A stretch of 64,000 bases of DNA, taken from UBA3006 sp036746695 (lineage in GTDB: Bacteria > Actinomycetota > Acidimicrobiia > Acidimicrobiales > Ilumatobacteraceae). This document shows, one piece after another, positions 32,649 to 41,212 of the stretch; the first letter of the stretch is position 1; every line of letters begins with the position of its first letter. The DNA lies in assembly GCA_036746695.1 (NCBI GenBank), contig DAIODP010000001.1, forward strand, positions 1,860,001 through 1,924,000. The letters are read 5' to 3'. The notes below the pieces were generated by a model. It did no database searches. It saw only the letters and a program-made list of their open reading frames with translations, and was not told the DNA's origin. The translations under genes and the position numbers were made by a program.

Positions 32649-34820
32649 ATGGCTGCTAATAATCAATCTAAACGTTTGGTGTCCGTAGCGATAGCGGCTG
32701 TCATTCTGATGACAGGTTTATCCACTCGAATGTGGTTCTTGCAGACAGTCAAGGCCGAAGAAAACGAAGAAATTGTTGTTGCTGTGCGCACCCGAACTAT
32801 TCGCTTGCTCCCGGAACGCGGACGAATCATCGATGCGGAAGGCCGAGTCATAGCTGACAACAAGCGCATCTTGACGGCGACAATCGACAGAGAGGTGATT
32901 AAAGATCCGGAAGATCGTTTAGAAATGTTTCGACGGCTTTCGGGCCCGTTGCAAATGCCCGTCGAGACATTATTTAAGCGGTACGAAGACAAACGATTTG
33001 GTCCACTCGAGGCGCTGCCCTTGAAAGAAGATATTTCGGAAGAGGTTGCGCTGTTTCTTCGTGAGCGCTCCGAGGATTATCCAGGCATGTATGTGCGCGA
33101 AGAATGGAAGCGCAACTACCCGTATGGCGCTATTGGCAGTCACATCATCGGTTACATGGGCGCCATTTCCGAGAAGAACCTTGCCTACTATCGCTCGATT
33201 GACTACGACCCTAACGAACGCGTCGGAGGTTATGGCTTGGAGCAGTCGTACGAGCAAATACTTCGCGGTACGCCTGGGTATGTTCGATACGAAGTGAATG
33301 CGCAAGGCAAACTGCTGCGCTTGATTGAGCGCGTCGAGCCAATCATTGGTAACGATCTTGAGCTATCGATGGACATCGCGATTCAACAGTTCGCAGAGCA
33401 GGCATTAGAAACTCAGTTGGTACTTCGACGCCGTGTAGAGGCTGGCAATATTCGCCTCGAGGATGGCACGATCGACCCACAGTTTCCCGATCCGGTGATG
33501 TATAAAGCGCCGGCTGGCTCGGTGGTTTTATTGAACCACGACACGGGGCAAGTTATTGCAATGGCTTCTTATCCACGTTTTGATTCGCGGTGGTTTAATG
33601 CAGGAATAACCAAGGAAAAGTTTGCAGAAATTTTCCCGCAAACAGAGGACCCAGACTTGTCGATCCTTGTTAATCGCGCTGTTTCAGGTCGGTACAACTT
33701 AGGTTCAACATTCAAACCTTTTGTTGCCTATGCGGCGTTGAACACAGGTCAATTGCCAGGTGGGTCGTCGTACGTCTATGACGACAATGGCACGTACACG
33801 CTTGAGAGCATTCCGAAAGACCGCTGCCAAGATGGCGTGAAATGCGTTTTTCGTAATGCGGTTTGTCGTTCGACTGGTGCCCCATGTCGATACGGGCCGG
33901 TTTCTTTGGATGACGCACTTGCTGTTTCGAGCGATTCCTTCTTTTACAAAATTGGTGAACAGATATTGACAGAGCGTGGGTACAAACCAATCCTGGAGGA
34001 GCAGGTGCGTCTGTTTGGTTTTGGTTCGCCAACAAATATCGATTTGCCCTACGAATATGCCGGAACCATTCCAAGTAAGGCTTTGAAGAAGCGAATGGCA
34101 GATATTGGTGCGATATCGGAGGAGTCCGGCAGGGCATACTACGTTGGAGATCAAATTCTGTTTTCAATTGGGCAGGGGTTGCTCTCTGCAACGCCGATTC
34201 AGGTTGCGAGTGCATACGGGGTGCTTGGCAATGGAGGAAAGTTAGTGCAGCCGCATATTGTGAAGACTGTTCTTGCTCCGGGCACGCCAGACAGCACCCC
34301 TGGCTTTGCCAACATGTCGCAATCTTTTGTCGTTGAACGATTCGATGACCGTGAACCGATTAGAACGCTTGATATGACGGGTGATCGCCTGAAGCCAATT
34401 GTCGATGGTCTTACTCGAGTCATTACTGGTCCTGGTGTAACCAGTCGTCAGTATCACAAGACAACTGGAGAGTTGTTGTTTAAGGGCTACCCATATGGAG
34501 TGCTTCCGATAGCCGGCAAAACCGGAACAGCCCAGGGGCTTGGCAACCTGCCATGGAATGACTCGTCTGCATTCGGCGCATTCAGTCTCGACCCAACTCA
34601 GCCGTATTCAGCTTTCGCGTATTTGGAAAAAGCGGGTTACGGCTCTCAGGCGGCAGCGCCAGTCGTGAAATGTATTTTCATGGCCATGTCAGGTAAATAC
34701 AAAGTGGATCCTGTTGTGGCAGCCGACCCACTGAATATCAATAGCAGTGTTGCCGCACCGCCAACTTATTTGCGCAATCCAACGTGTTTGTCAGGTGGCC
34801 GATCGGACAATCGCGACTAA
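32649..34820 (+). CDS. mrdA: Penicillin-binding protein 2, elongasome transpeptidase
   Basis: A 723-residue class B PBP: one N-terminal TM (about 11-29), a pedestal/dimerisation domain with RLLPERGRIIDAEGRVIADN, then the transpeptidase with Ser353 in STFK, SSD (427-429) and KTG in IAGKTGTAQG. Cys393, Cys399, Cys406 and Cys413 form a compact Cys-rich insert between the first two motifs, probably disulfide-bonded outside the membrane. It cross-links peptidoglycan with RodA, whose ATG overlaps its stop by 1 nt (TAATG). Start is ATG 32649; a TTG codon precedes it in frame. Confidence 0.95.
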   Translation: MAANNQSKRLVSVAIAAVILMTGLSTRMWFLQTVKAEENEEIVVAVRTRTIRLLPERGRIIDAEGRVIADNKRILTATIDREVIKDPEDRLEMFRRLSGPLQMPVETLFKRYEDKRFGPLEALPLKEDISEEVALFLRERSEDYPGMYVREEWKRNYPYGAIGSHIIGYMGAISEKNLAYYRSIDYDPNERVGGYGLEQSYEQILRGTPGYVRYEVNAQGKLLRLIERVEPIIGNDLELSMDIAIQQFAEQALETQLVLRRRVEAGNIRLEDGTIDPQFPDPVMYKAPAGSVVLLNHDTGQVIAMASYPRFDSRWFNAGITKEKFAEIFPQTEDPDLSILVNRAVSGRYNLGSTFKPFVAYAALNTGQLPGGSSYVYDDNGTYTLESIPKDRCQDGVKCVFRNAVCRSTGAPCRYGPVSLDDALAVSSDSFFYKIGEQILTERGYKPILEEQVRLFGFGSPTNIDLPYEYAGTIPSKALKKRMADIGAISEESGRAYYVGDQILFSIGQGLLSATPIQVASAYGVLGNGGKLVQPHIVKTVLAPGTPDSTPGFANMSQSFVVERFDDREPIRTLDMTGDRLKPIVDGLTRVITGPGVTSRQYHKTTGELLFKGYPYGVLPIAGKTGTAQGLGNLPWNDSSAFGAFSLDPTQPYSAFAYLEKAGYGSQAAAPVVKCIFMAMSGKYKVDPVVAADPLNINSSVAAPPTYLRNPTCLSGGRSDNRD

Positions 34821-36004
34821 TGAAGGTGCTCGACGGCGTACTGCGCCCATTCAAAAAACAGCGTCCAACTAACGCTGGACTGAATAACAGTTACGCCGAC
34901 CCGGTTCGTAACATTGACTGGATTCTGATGTCGGCTATGGCTGTACAAGCCGTCATCGGGTTGTTCACTGTTTATTCTGCAACCCATTTGCGTCTCATTG
35001 ACCAGCGCTTTGATCCTTTTGTGTATACGCAACGACAGGTGTTGTTCGTTATCGCCGGAATCGCTGTGCTTTCTATCGTCATGGCGCTTGGCCACGATTG
35101 GTTTCGCACGCAAAGCGGCGTGTTGTACGGCGGCGTAATCGTTCTGTTGATCTTGGTTCTGGCAACGGGTGCCGTCACCGGTGGTGCCCGACTTGCTTTC
35201 GACCTAGGCCCAATTTCGCTGCAACCCGCCGAGTTTGCGAAGCCGGTTATTTTGGTGTTGATTGCCAGTTATCTCAGCGAATCTGCCATTGACGGAATTG
35301 ATTGGCACCATTTTGTGATGTCGTTGTACATGGTGTTGGCTCCGTGTGCGCTGATCTTGTTGCAGCCTGACCTGGGTTCTGCCTCGGTTATCTTGGCCGG
35401 TGTCGCGGGTGTGTTGTATGTAGGCCAAGCACGCCGAAGGTATTTGCTACTGATCGCGGCTATGTCGGTTGGGTCTGTTGCTGCATCGATTGTTGCGGTG
35501 CCAAGCCTTAGGTATCAGTTGCGTCGATTTGATGCATGGTTCAATCAGAACTCGTTCGACAAAGATCTGGAACAGATCGTGTTGCAGGTGCGTTTCGCCA
35601 AACGTGCAGTTTCCACGGGGGGAGTCTTTGGCAAGGGCTATCTCAACGGGCCGCTCACCAACGGAAAATACATTCCCGTGCAATTCACCGACTTCCCTTT
35701 TTCTGCCATCGGCGAGCAATTTGGGATGATCGGTGGCGGAGTAGTGATTGCGCTGTTCTGCGTCATCTTGTGGAGAATTTGGCGTATTGCGCGGATGGCT
35801 AGAGACCGTTACGGATTCTTTTTGGCCACTGGAGTATTCACGATGGTGTTGTGGCAGGTCTTTCAGAATATTGGTATGACGTTGGGGGTCACCCCCGTGA
35901 GCGGCCTTCCATTGCCTTTCATCTCTTATGGTGGGTCTCACCTGGTATCCACCGCTGTGTTGTTGGGGCTGGTCCAGAGCATCCATATGCGCCGCCTGCA
36001 ATAA
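34820..36004 (+). CDS. rodA: RodA/FtsW-family peptidoglycan glycosyltransferase
   Basis: A 394-residue SEDS-family protein with about ten TM segments: PISLQPAEFAKPVILVLIAS (the conserved QPSE-F-K loop), LLQPDLGSASVIL, FGKGYLNGPLTNGKYIPVQFTDFPFSAIGEQFG (the large extracytoplasmic loop; quoted in two parts by landmark) and SGLPLPFISYGGSHLV. It polymerises glycan strands from lipid II together with PBP2. Immediately follows mrdA. The SEDS Asp of the fourth loop is within the large extracytoplasmic segment. Confidence 0.95.
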   Translation: MKVLDGVLRPFKKQRPTNAGLNNSYADPVRNIDWILMSAMAVQAVIGLFTVYSATHLRLIDQRFDPFVYTQRQVLFVIAGIAVLSIVMALGHDWFRTQSGVLYGGVIVLLILVLATGAVTGGARLAFDLGPISLQPAEFAKPVILVLIASYLSESAIDGIDWHHFVMSLYMVLAPCALILLQPDLGSASVILAGVAGVLYVGQARRRYLLLIAAMSVGSVAASIVAVPSLRYQLRRFDAWFNQNSFDKDLEQIVLQVRFAKRAVSTGGVFGKGYLNGPLTNGKYIPVQFTDFPFSAIGEQFGMIGGGVVIALFCVILWRIWRIARMARDRYGFFLATGVFTMVLWQVFQNIGMTLGVTPVSGLPLPFISYGGSHLVSTAVLLGLVQSIHMRRLQ

Positions 36005-36137
36005 GGGCAGCCGTAAAAACTGCTCAGAAAGCCGAGTTCCTCCATGGGCAGGGGGATATCCTGAGAGCCAGGAAGGGCATTGGGCCCCTCCAAAGGTCGT
36101 ACACGCGATAGCGATTCGGGCAGCGGGGAAACCTGCA

Positions 36138-36204
36138 GTCGGTAGCGCTGGACCGCGACGATAGTGCATGTGGTGGGCAGCGTTGCCGCCTCGGATGCAC
36201 TATC
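36138..36204 (+). promoter_or_regulatory. Structured 5' leader of the RNase E/G gene
   Basis: Two adjacent hairpins precede the start codon at 36228. The larger has a perfect 10-bp outer stem GATAGTGCAT (36160-36169) with ATGCACTATC (36195-36204), enclosing an inner GGCA/TGCC stem. The smaller uses GTC-GGT (36138-36143) with ACC..GAC (36152-36159). They lie in a 223-nt gap behind rodA. RNase E controls its own mRNA through leader hairpins in E. coli; similar feedback is possible here. Confidence 0.6.
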
Positions 36205-36227
36205 CAAGTAAGGAAACGAGCAAGCAC

Positions 36228-38057
36228 ATGAGTGAAATGAGCGCAGGGGCATCTGTCCCCGAGCAGCCAAAAGGTGCGGCGTCTGGCGAGCAGCAAAATG
36301 GCGCCCAAGTCCCTGGCGGCCCCAAGAAGCGTCGTCGTGGTCGTCGAGGTGGGCGTAACCGCAACCGCACGCGCACAGGTGGCACCAACCCAGCCGCCAC
36401 AACCGACGACTCCACCCAAGCAGCGCCGCGTGTAGCGAGGGCACCAAAGCCGGCAACATCGGAGATGGAGCTTCCCGATCCTCCCCGCGAAGGCAAAATG
36501 GCCAGCCCCGAGGCTTTCAACGATGCACTTGTTCGCAAGCCGCAAATTGGAGACACTCGACCGGCCCCAGCAGCCGCGCTTGTTAAGCCAGTGGCTGGCG
36601 CTGCAAACAGTCAGCGAAGCGAAAGTTCTGAGGACAAACCGCGAAGCAAGAACCGCCGTGGCGGAAAGCGCGGCGGACGAAGCCGCCGAGGCCGAACACA
36701 GCGAAGCGACGACGCATCAAGCACTGTTGTCGGCACTGATGCCGAGTTGATCGAGCGCCGACGCGGCAAGGAGCGCAACGGTAAAGCCGTTGGTCGCTAC
36801 CTGATGTGCGTGCAGGTGAGTGGCGATCTCACACAGGTTGCAGTGCTCGAAGGTCGCAGTCTTATCGAGCATTATGTTTCGCGCCCCGCTGATGACGACT
36901 CGCAAATTCACGGCAATATTTACTTGGGTCGAGTGCAAAACGTTCTGCCGGGCATGGAAGCCGCGTTTGTCGATATCGGAACGCAGAAGAACGCTGTGCT
37001 GTACCGCGGTGATGTGCAGTTTGATAAGGAAGACGTTGTCGAGCAGGGCCCAGACCCGCGCATCGAGCAGGTATTAAAAGCGCGCCAGATGATTCTGTGC
37101 CAGGTCACAAAGAATCCGATCGGCGCTAAAGGCGGCCGCCTGACTCAGGAAGTTTCGCTGCCAGGCCGATTCGTTGTTCTCATTCCAGATTCGCGCACCT
37201 ACGGAATTTCTAAACGACTTCCAGAAGGCGAGCGACGTCGTTTGCGGGGCATTCTCGATCGCATCAAGCCAGAACAGCACGGAATCATCGTTCGAACTGC
37301 GGCAGAAAACGCAACCGAGCACGAACTCACCACAGACCTCACACGTTTAATTGAGCAATGGGATTCAATTCGCAAACAGGCAGAGAAGGCTTCCACGCCA
37401 TCGTTGTTGTATCGCGAGCCGCCATTGGCAGTGCGCGTTATCCGCGAAGAGTTCAGCAGCGACTACCGCGGCATCGTTATCGACGATGCACAGTTGTATG
37501 CCGAGGTACGCGATTACATCTCCGCTTTTAACCCAGAATTTGCCGATCGCGTAGAGCTGTTTGATGCGGCCAAAGAAGGCCTGCCATTGTTCGAGCAGTA
37601 TCGCGTTCACGAACAACTGCGAAAGGCTTTAGACAAGAAAGTTTGGCTGCCAAGCGGTGGTTCGCTGATTATTGAGCACACCGAAGCGCTCAGCGTGATC
37701 GACGTGAATACCGGAAAGAACGTCGGAAAGTCGAACCTTGAAGAGACCGTGTTTCACAACAATCTCGAAGCCGCCGAAGAAATTGCACGTCAGTTGCGCC
37801 TTCGGGATATTGGCGGAATCATCGTCATCGACTTCATCGACATGGAAATTCGCGAGAATCGCCGCAAAGTGCTTGAAGCCTTCAAGAGTGCGCTATCGCG
37901 CGACAAGACGCGCACCCAGGTGTTCGACATCTCCGAGCTCGGATTGGTCGAAATGACCCGTAAACGCATTGGTGAGGGCTTATTGACCAATTTCGCAGAG
38001 GCTTGTGCGGCATGCGAGGGTCGCGGAGTGCTCATCGACATGTCAATGCTTGATTAG
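36228..38057 (+). CDS. rne: Ribonuclease E/G family protein with N-terminal basic extension
   Basis: A 609-residue RNase E/G-type endonuclease. Residues 1-180 are disordered, rich in Arg, Gly, Pro and Ala with basic RRRGRRGGRNRNRTR-like patches. An S1 domain follows (GNIYLGRVQNVLPGMEAAFV). The catalytic core has VIDVNTGKNVG (metal-binding Asp), DFIDMEIRENRRKV and the zinc-link CAACEGRG. It initiates mRNA decay and processes rRNA. Unlike E. coli, the unstructured scaffold is at the N-terminus, the actinobacterial arrangement. I chose ATG 36228 because the in-frame ATGs at 36168 and 36195 lie inside the leader hairpin. Confidence 0.92.
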   Translation: MSEMSAGASVPEQPKGAASGEQQNGAQVPGGPKKRRRGRRGGRNRNRTRTGGTNPAATTDDSTQAAPRVARAPKPATSEMELPDPPREGKMASPEAFNDALVRKPQIGDTRPAPAAALVKPVAGAANSQRSESSEDKPRSKNRRGGKRGGRSRRGRTQRSDDASSTVVGTDAELIERRRGKERNGKAVGRYLMCVQVSGDLTQVAVLEGRSLIEHYVSRPADDDSQIHGNIYLGRVQNVLPGMEAAFVDIGTQKNAVLYRGDVQFDKEDVVEQGPDPRIEQVLKARQMILCQVTKNPIGAKGGRLTQEVSLPGRFVVLIPDSRTYGISKRLPEGERRRLRGILDRIKPEQHGIIVRTAAENATEHELTTDLTRLIEQWDSIRKQAEKASTPSLLYREPPLAVRVIREEFSSDYRGIVIDDAQLYAEVRDYISAFNPEFADRVELFDAAKEGLPLFEQYRVHEQLRKALDKKVWLPSGGSLIIEHTEALSVIDVNTGKNVGKSNLEETVFHNNLEAAEEIARQLRLRDIGGIIVIDFIDMEIRENRRKVLEAFKSALSRDKTRTQVFDISELGLVEMTRKRIGEGLLTNFAEACAACEGRGVLIDMSMLD

Positions 38058-38101
38058 GTCATTTTTCAAATAAATTCAGTAACAACTTGTCGTCTGGCTG
38101 G

Positions 38102-38131
38102 TTGGAGAGCCCATAGGGCGAAGGGTAGAGT
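38102..38131 (+). promoter_or_regulatory. Promoter of rplU-rpmA
   Basis: TTGGAG (38102-38107) is 18 nt from TAGAGT (38126-38131). Transcription would start near 38138, leaving a leader of only about 5 nt before the ATG at 38143, so the AAGGA at 38132-38136 may not be in the mRNA. Confidence 0.6.
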
Positions 38132-38142
38132 AAGGACTCGTT

Positions 38143-38454
38143 ATGTACGCAGTTATCGCAACCGGAGGCAAACAAGAAAAGGTCGCCCAGGGCCAACAGG
38201 TCCAGGTCGAGCTTCTTGGCGCCCAAGAAGGCACCGTGGTGAAGTTCACCCCAGTGCTTCTCGTCGACGGCACAACCGTCCTTTCCACGCCAGCCGAATT
38301 GGCTAAGGCAACCGTTACTGCAACCATCATCGGTCAGGCTGCAGGCCCAAAGATCGATGGCTTTACATACAAGCGTCGTACAAACCAGCGTCGTCGTTTC
38401 GGACACCGCCAAAAGTATTCGGTGATTGAAATCACCAGCATCGCGAAAGGCTGA
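38143..38454 (+). CDS. rplU: 50S ribosomal protein L21
   Basis: A 103-residue L21: MYAVIATGGKQEKVAQGQQV is the standard start, and YKRRTNQRRRFGHRQKYSVI near the end is the conserved rRNA-binding segment (bL21 signature KRR..RK..GHRQ). A component of the large subunit, binding 23S rRNA. Followed 4 nt later by rpmA, and then obg further on, the common rplU-rpmA-obg neighbourhood. Confidence 0.98.
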   Translation: MYAVIATGGKQEKVAQGQQVQVELLGAQEGTVVKFTPVLLVDGTTVLSTPAELAKATVTATIIGQAAGPKIDGFTYKRRTNQRRRFGHRQKYSVIEITSIAKG

Positions 38455-38458
38455 TCTC

Positions 38459-38713
38459 ATGTCAAAAACCAAGGGTGGCGGTTCTACACGCAACGGTCGC
38501 GATTCAAACGCGCAACGACTCGGAGTAAAGGTATTTGACGGAACGGTCATTACCGCTGGAACAATTCTCATTCGTCAGCGTGGCACCAAGGTGCATCCTG
38601 GCAACAACGTTGGCATTGGCAAAGACGACACACTGTTCGCTCTTGCAGCCGGCAGCGTGAAGTTTGGCGAGCGACGCGGTCGTCGCGTCGTCGACGTTCT
38701 TCCAACCAACTAA
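38459..38713 (+). CDS. rpmA: 50S ribosomal protein L27
   Basis: An 84-residue L27: the N-terminus SKTKGGGSTRNGRDSNAQRL matches the GGGS.RNGRDS signature; the flexible N-terminus reaches the peptidyl-transferase centre. C-terminal GSVKFGERRGRRVVDV is the usual ending. ATG at 38459 begins the homology, while the frame stays open upstream into rplU. There is no long N-terminal propeptide of the Firmicutes type. Confidence 0.98.
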   Translation: MSKTKGGGSTRNGRDSNAQRLGVKVFDGTVITAGTILIRQRGTKVHPGNNVGIGKDDTLFALAAGSVKFGERRGRRVVDVLPTN

Positions 38714-38745
38714 TTGCACCTGCAGCCTTTGCTGCGAGAAGTGAT

Positions 38746-39912
38746 CTAGTTCGTATCTATTCCTTGGGGCAGTCGCTCTGCGCCCCAGCCCAGAAGCATC
38801 GAACCTTGTCTGCATGCAAAACGATCGGTCATACCTCCAACGTAGGCAACTGCGTCATGCAGCGCCTCGTCGCTGTTGGCCATTGGAATGTTGCTGGATT
38901 GGGATTGTTCGGTGAACATGTCTTGCGGTCGTGCACGGTAGTGCTCGACGAGCGCGCGCAGTAAGTCGATGACGGACTTGGCTTGATTGCGTGAAGCGTC
39001 GCGCATGTAAATGTTGTCGTAGTTGAAACGACGAAACTCGGCAAGCGCCTCTGCAGTCAGCGACTCCATGCCGATACGACCTGTTTGAGCGCTTGCTCTA
39101 ATCATGGACGTGATGAATGCGCGAAGTTGGCTGGAACGAGTCAAGCCGCATTGTGTAGCGACTATCTCGGGCAGTTGTTGTGGCGAAACAATGCCGGCCG
39201 CAACTGCATCTTCGAAGTCGTGGCAGACATATGCAATGCGATCCGCCCACGAAACCACTTCGCCTTCTGGTGTCATTGGTGCCGGGCGCGACCAAGAATG
39301 ATTGCGGATGCCGTCTAGTGTTTCGACGCACAAGTTGAGTGGAACAAGCGTGACGTCGGCGCCCCAGAGCGCGTGGTCGAAGCCGTGTGCGACAAATGGC
39401 GAGAGTGCGTCCTCGCTGGCATGACCACCGGGCCCGTGCCCGCAATCGTGCCCAAGTGCAATTGCCTCGGTAAGCACAGTGTTGAGCCCGAGTGCGCGCG
39501 AAACAGCAACCGCTACTTGTGCAACTTCAAGAGCGTGAGTGAGTCGGGTGCGTTGATGATCCTGAGGGAAGACAAATACCTGAGTCTTTCCGGCGAGTCG
39601 GCGGAAGGCAGATGCATGGAGGATTCGGTCGCGGTCGCGTTCGAAACAAGTGCGATAGTCGTCGGCCTCTTCGGTGATTGCCCGATTTCCCGCACCAAGT
39701 GCGCGAGTTGCTAATGGCGCAAGTTGTGCGTCTTCACGTGCCTCACGCTCGGCGCGCGACACGATGCTGGTGGAACCAGCGCCGGCCCAAGAATCGGCGT
39801 GAGCGAAGATAATTCCGTCTGGTGAGTGAAAGCCATGCATTGTGCTGGCCCACGAATGGGCGCGAGACCCTGATGGGTCCTGAGGCTGTGCAGACTTATT
39901 GACCTCATTCAT
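38746..39912 (-). CDS. dgt: dGTPase-like HD-domain deoxynucleotide triphosphohydrolase
   Basis: A 388-residue HD-superfamily enzyme: RLTHALEVAQVA (first His), ALGHDCGHGPGGHASE (HD pair) and SWADRIAYVCHDFEDA (final Asp). These match dGTP triphosphohydrolases, which cut dNTPs to deoxynucleoside and triphosphate and help control dNTP pools. It is of the shorter type common in actinobacteria. ATG at 39912 with TATCGT (39920-39925, minus) 7 nt upstream; a GTG at 39921 is less likely. Divergent from obg. Confidence 0.93.
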   Translation of the reverse strand: MNEVNKSAQPQDPSGSRAHSWASTMHGFHSPDGIIFAHADSWAGAGSTSIVSRAEREAREDAQLAPLATRALGAGNRAITEEADDYRTCFERDRDRILHASAFRRLAGKTQVFVFPQDHQRTRLTHALEVAQVAVAVSRALGLNTVLTEAIALGHDCGHGPGGHASEDALSPFVAHGFDHALWGADVTLVPLNLCVETLDGIRNHSWSRPAPMTPEGEVVSWADRIAYVCHDFEDAVAAGIVSPQQLPEIVATQCGLTRSSQLRAFITSMIRASAQTGRIGMESLTAEALAEFRRFNYDNIYMRDASRNQAKSVIDLLRALVEHYRARPQDMFTEQSQSSNIPMANSDEALHDAVAYVGGMTDRFACRQGSMLLGWGAERLPQGIDTN

Positions 39913-39959
39913 AATCTCCACGATACGAGCAGGGTGTAGCAGTAGCCTAGAAAGCCCCT

Positions 39960-41210
39960 ATGAGTGCATTTGTCGACGAAGCCCAACTCAACGTTCGCGG
40001 AGGCGACGGTGGTGCAGGCTGTGTCAGCTTCCGCAGAGAGGGCCCAGTTGCATTTGGTGGCCCAAACGGTGGCGACGGCGGTGACGGCGGTTCGGTGTGG
40101 CTTGAGGCCGATCACAATGTGGCGTCGTTGCTGGCCTTTCGCGACCATCCCCACCGTCGAGCAGGCGACGGCGTGCATGGAATGGGTAAGGATTTGCATG
40201 GTCGTCGCGGCCAAGAAATGGTGATCAAGGTTCCCGAAGGAACCGTGGTTCGCGACATGTACACGGGCGAGATTCTTGCCGACCTTCCAGAGCACGGCGC
40301 CCGTTTCTGCGCCGCACACGGCGGACAGGGCGGACGAGGCAATGCGCGTTTCTTGTCTAATCGTCGCAGGGCGCCAAAGTTCGCCGAACAGGGTGAGCAC
40401 GGAAAAGCGCGTTGGTTGAAGTTGGAACTCAAATTGATGGCCGACGTTGCACTTGTGGGTTTTCCAAATGCCGGAAAGTCGACATTCATCAGCACGGTCT
40501 CGGCCGCAAAGCCAAAGATTGCTAACTATCCGTTTACAACGCTCGAGCCACATCTGGGTGTTGTCAAGCTTGACGCAACGACCGAGTTCATCATCGCCGA
40601 TATTCCCGGCATCATCGAGGGCGCAAGTGAAGGCCGCGGCTTGGGCCATCAGTTCTTGCGACACATCGAACGCGCACGCGTGTTGTGTATTTTGCTTGAT
40701 CTTGCCCCGATGGATGATGTCCCGGCCGTAGAGCAAGAGCGAATTCTGTTGCAAGAGTTGCAGGCTTACCGCCCCGACTTGTTGGACCGACCAAGGCTTG
40801 TGGTTGGCACAAAGACCGACGCAGCCGACGAAGAGCACATGGCCAGTTGGAATGGAATGAAGATGTCGGCTGTTACGCGCGACGGTGTGCGTAAGGTGCT
40901 CGGCGAATTAGCGCAGTTGGTGCAGGGTGCTCGCACCGTGCTACCTCCTAAGCAGGGTTCGGTGGTAATCAGGCCTGTTCCAGAAGGCACGAAGATCGAA
41001 CGTCTGGGCGAATCTCAGTTTCGACTTCATGGTCGCGATGTGGAACGTGCTGTTGCACTGAGCGATGTGACCACACCGGACGCATTGAATTACATTGACG
41101 AACGACTCAAGAATTTGGGCATACCACGATTGTTGGCCCGAGCCGGTGCAACCGACGGGGCAGTGGTACATATTGGCGCATTCAGTTTCGACTACACACC
41201 CGAGAGTTAG
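39960..41210 (+). CDS. obg: GTPase Obg/CgtA
   Basis: A 416-residue GTPase with three domains: glycine-rich Obg fold (1-158; NVRGGDGGAGCVSFRREG, GGDGGDGGSV), G domain with VGFPNAGKST (P loop), DIPGIIEG (G3) and a C-terminal OCT-like domain. It acts in 50S maturation and stress signalling. The G4 motif, normally NKxD, reads TKTD here. TAGCCT (39943-39948) is 11 nt upstream of the ATG, giving at most a very short leader. proB starts 2 nt after its stop. Confidence 0.96.
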   Translation: MSAFVDEAQLNVRGGDGGAGCVSFRREGPVAFGGPNGGDGGDGGSVWLEADHNVASLLAFRDHPHRRAGDGVHGMGKDLHGRRGQEMVIKVPEGTVVRDMYTGEILADLPEHGARFCAAHGGQGGRGNARFLSNRRRAPKFAEQGEHGKARWLKLELKLMADVALVGFPNAGKSTFISTVSAAKPKIANYPFTTLEPHLGVVKLDATTEFIIADIPGIIEGASEGRGLGHQFLRHIERARVLCILLDLAPMDDVPAVEQERILLQELQAYRPDLLDRPRLVVGTKTDAADEEHMASWNGMKMSAVTRDGVRKVLGELAQLVQGARTVLPPKQGSVVIRPVPEGTKIERLGESQFRLHGRDVERAVALSDVTTPDALNYIDERLKNLGIPRLLARAGATDGAVVHIGAFSFDYTPES

Positions 41211-41212
41211 CA

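Noticed and set aside
38722..38735. GCAGC-4nt-GCTGC hairpin between rpmA and dgt as a terminator
   Set aside because: Only 5 bp and no T run on either side.
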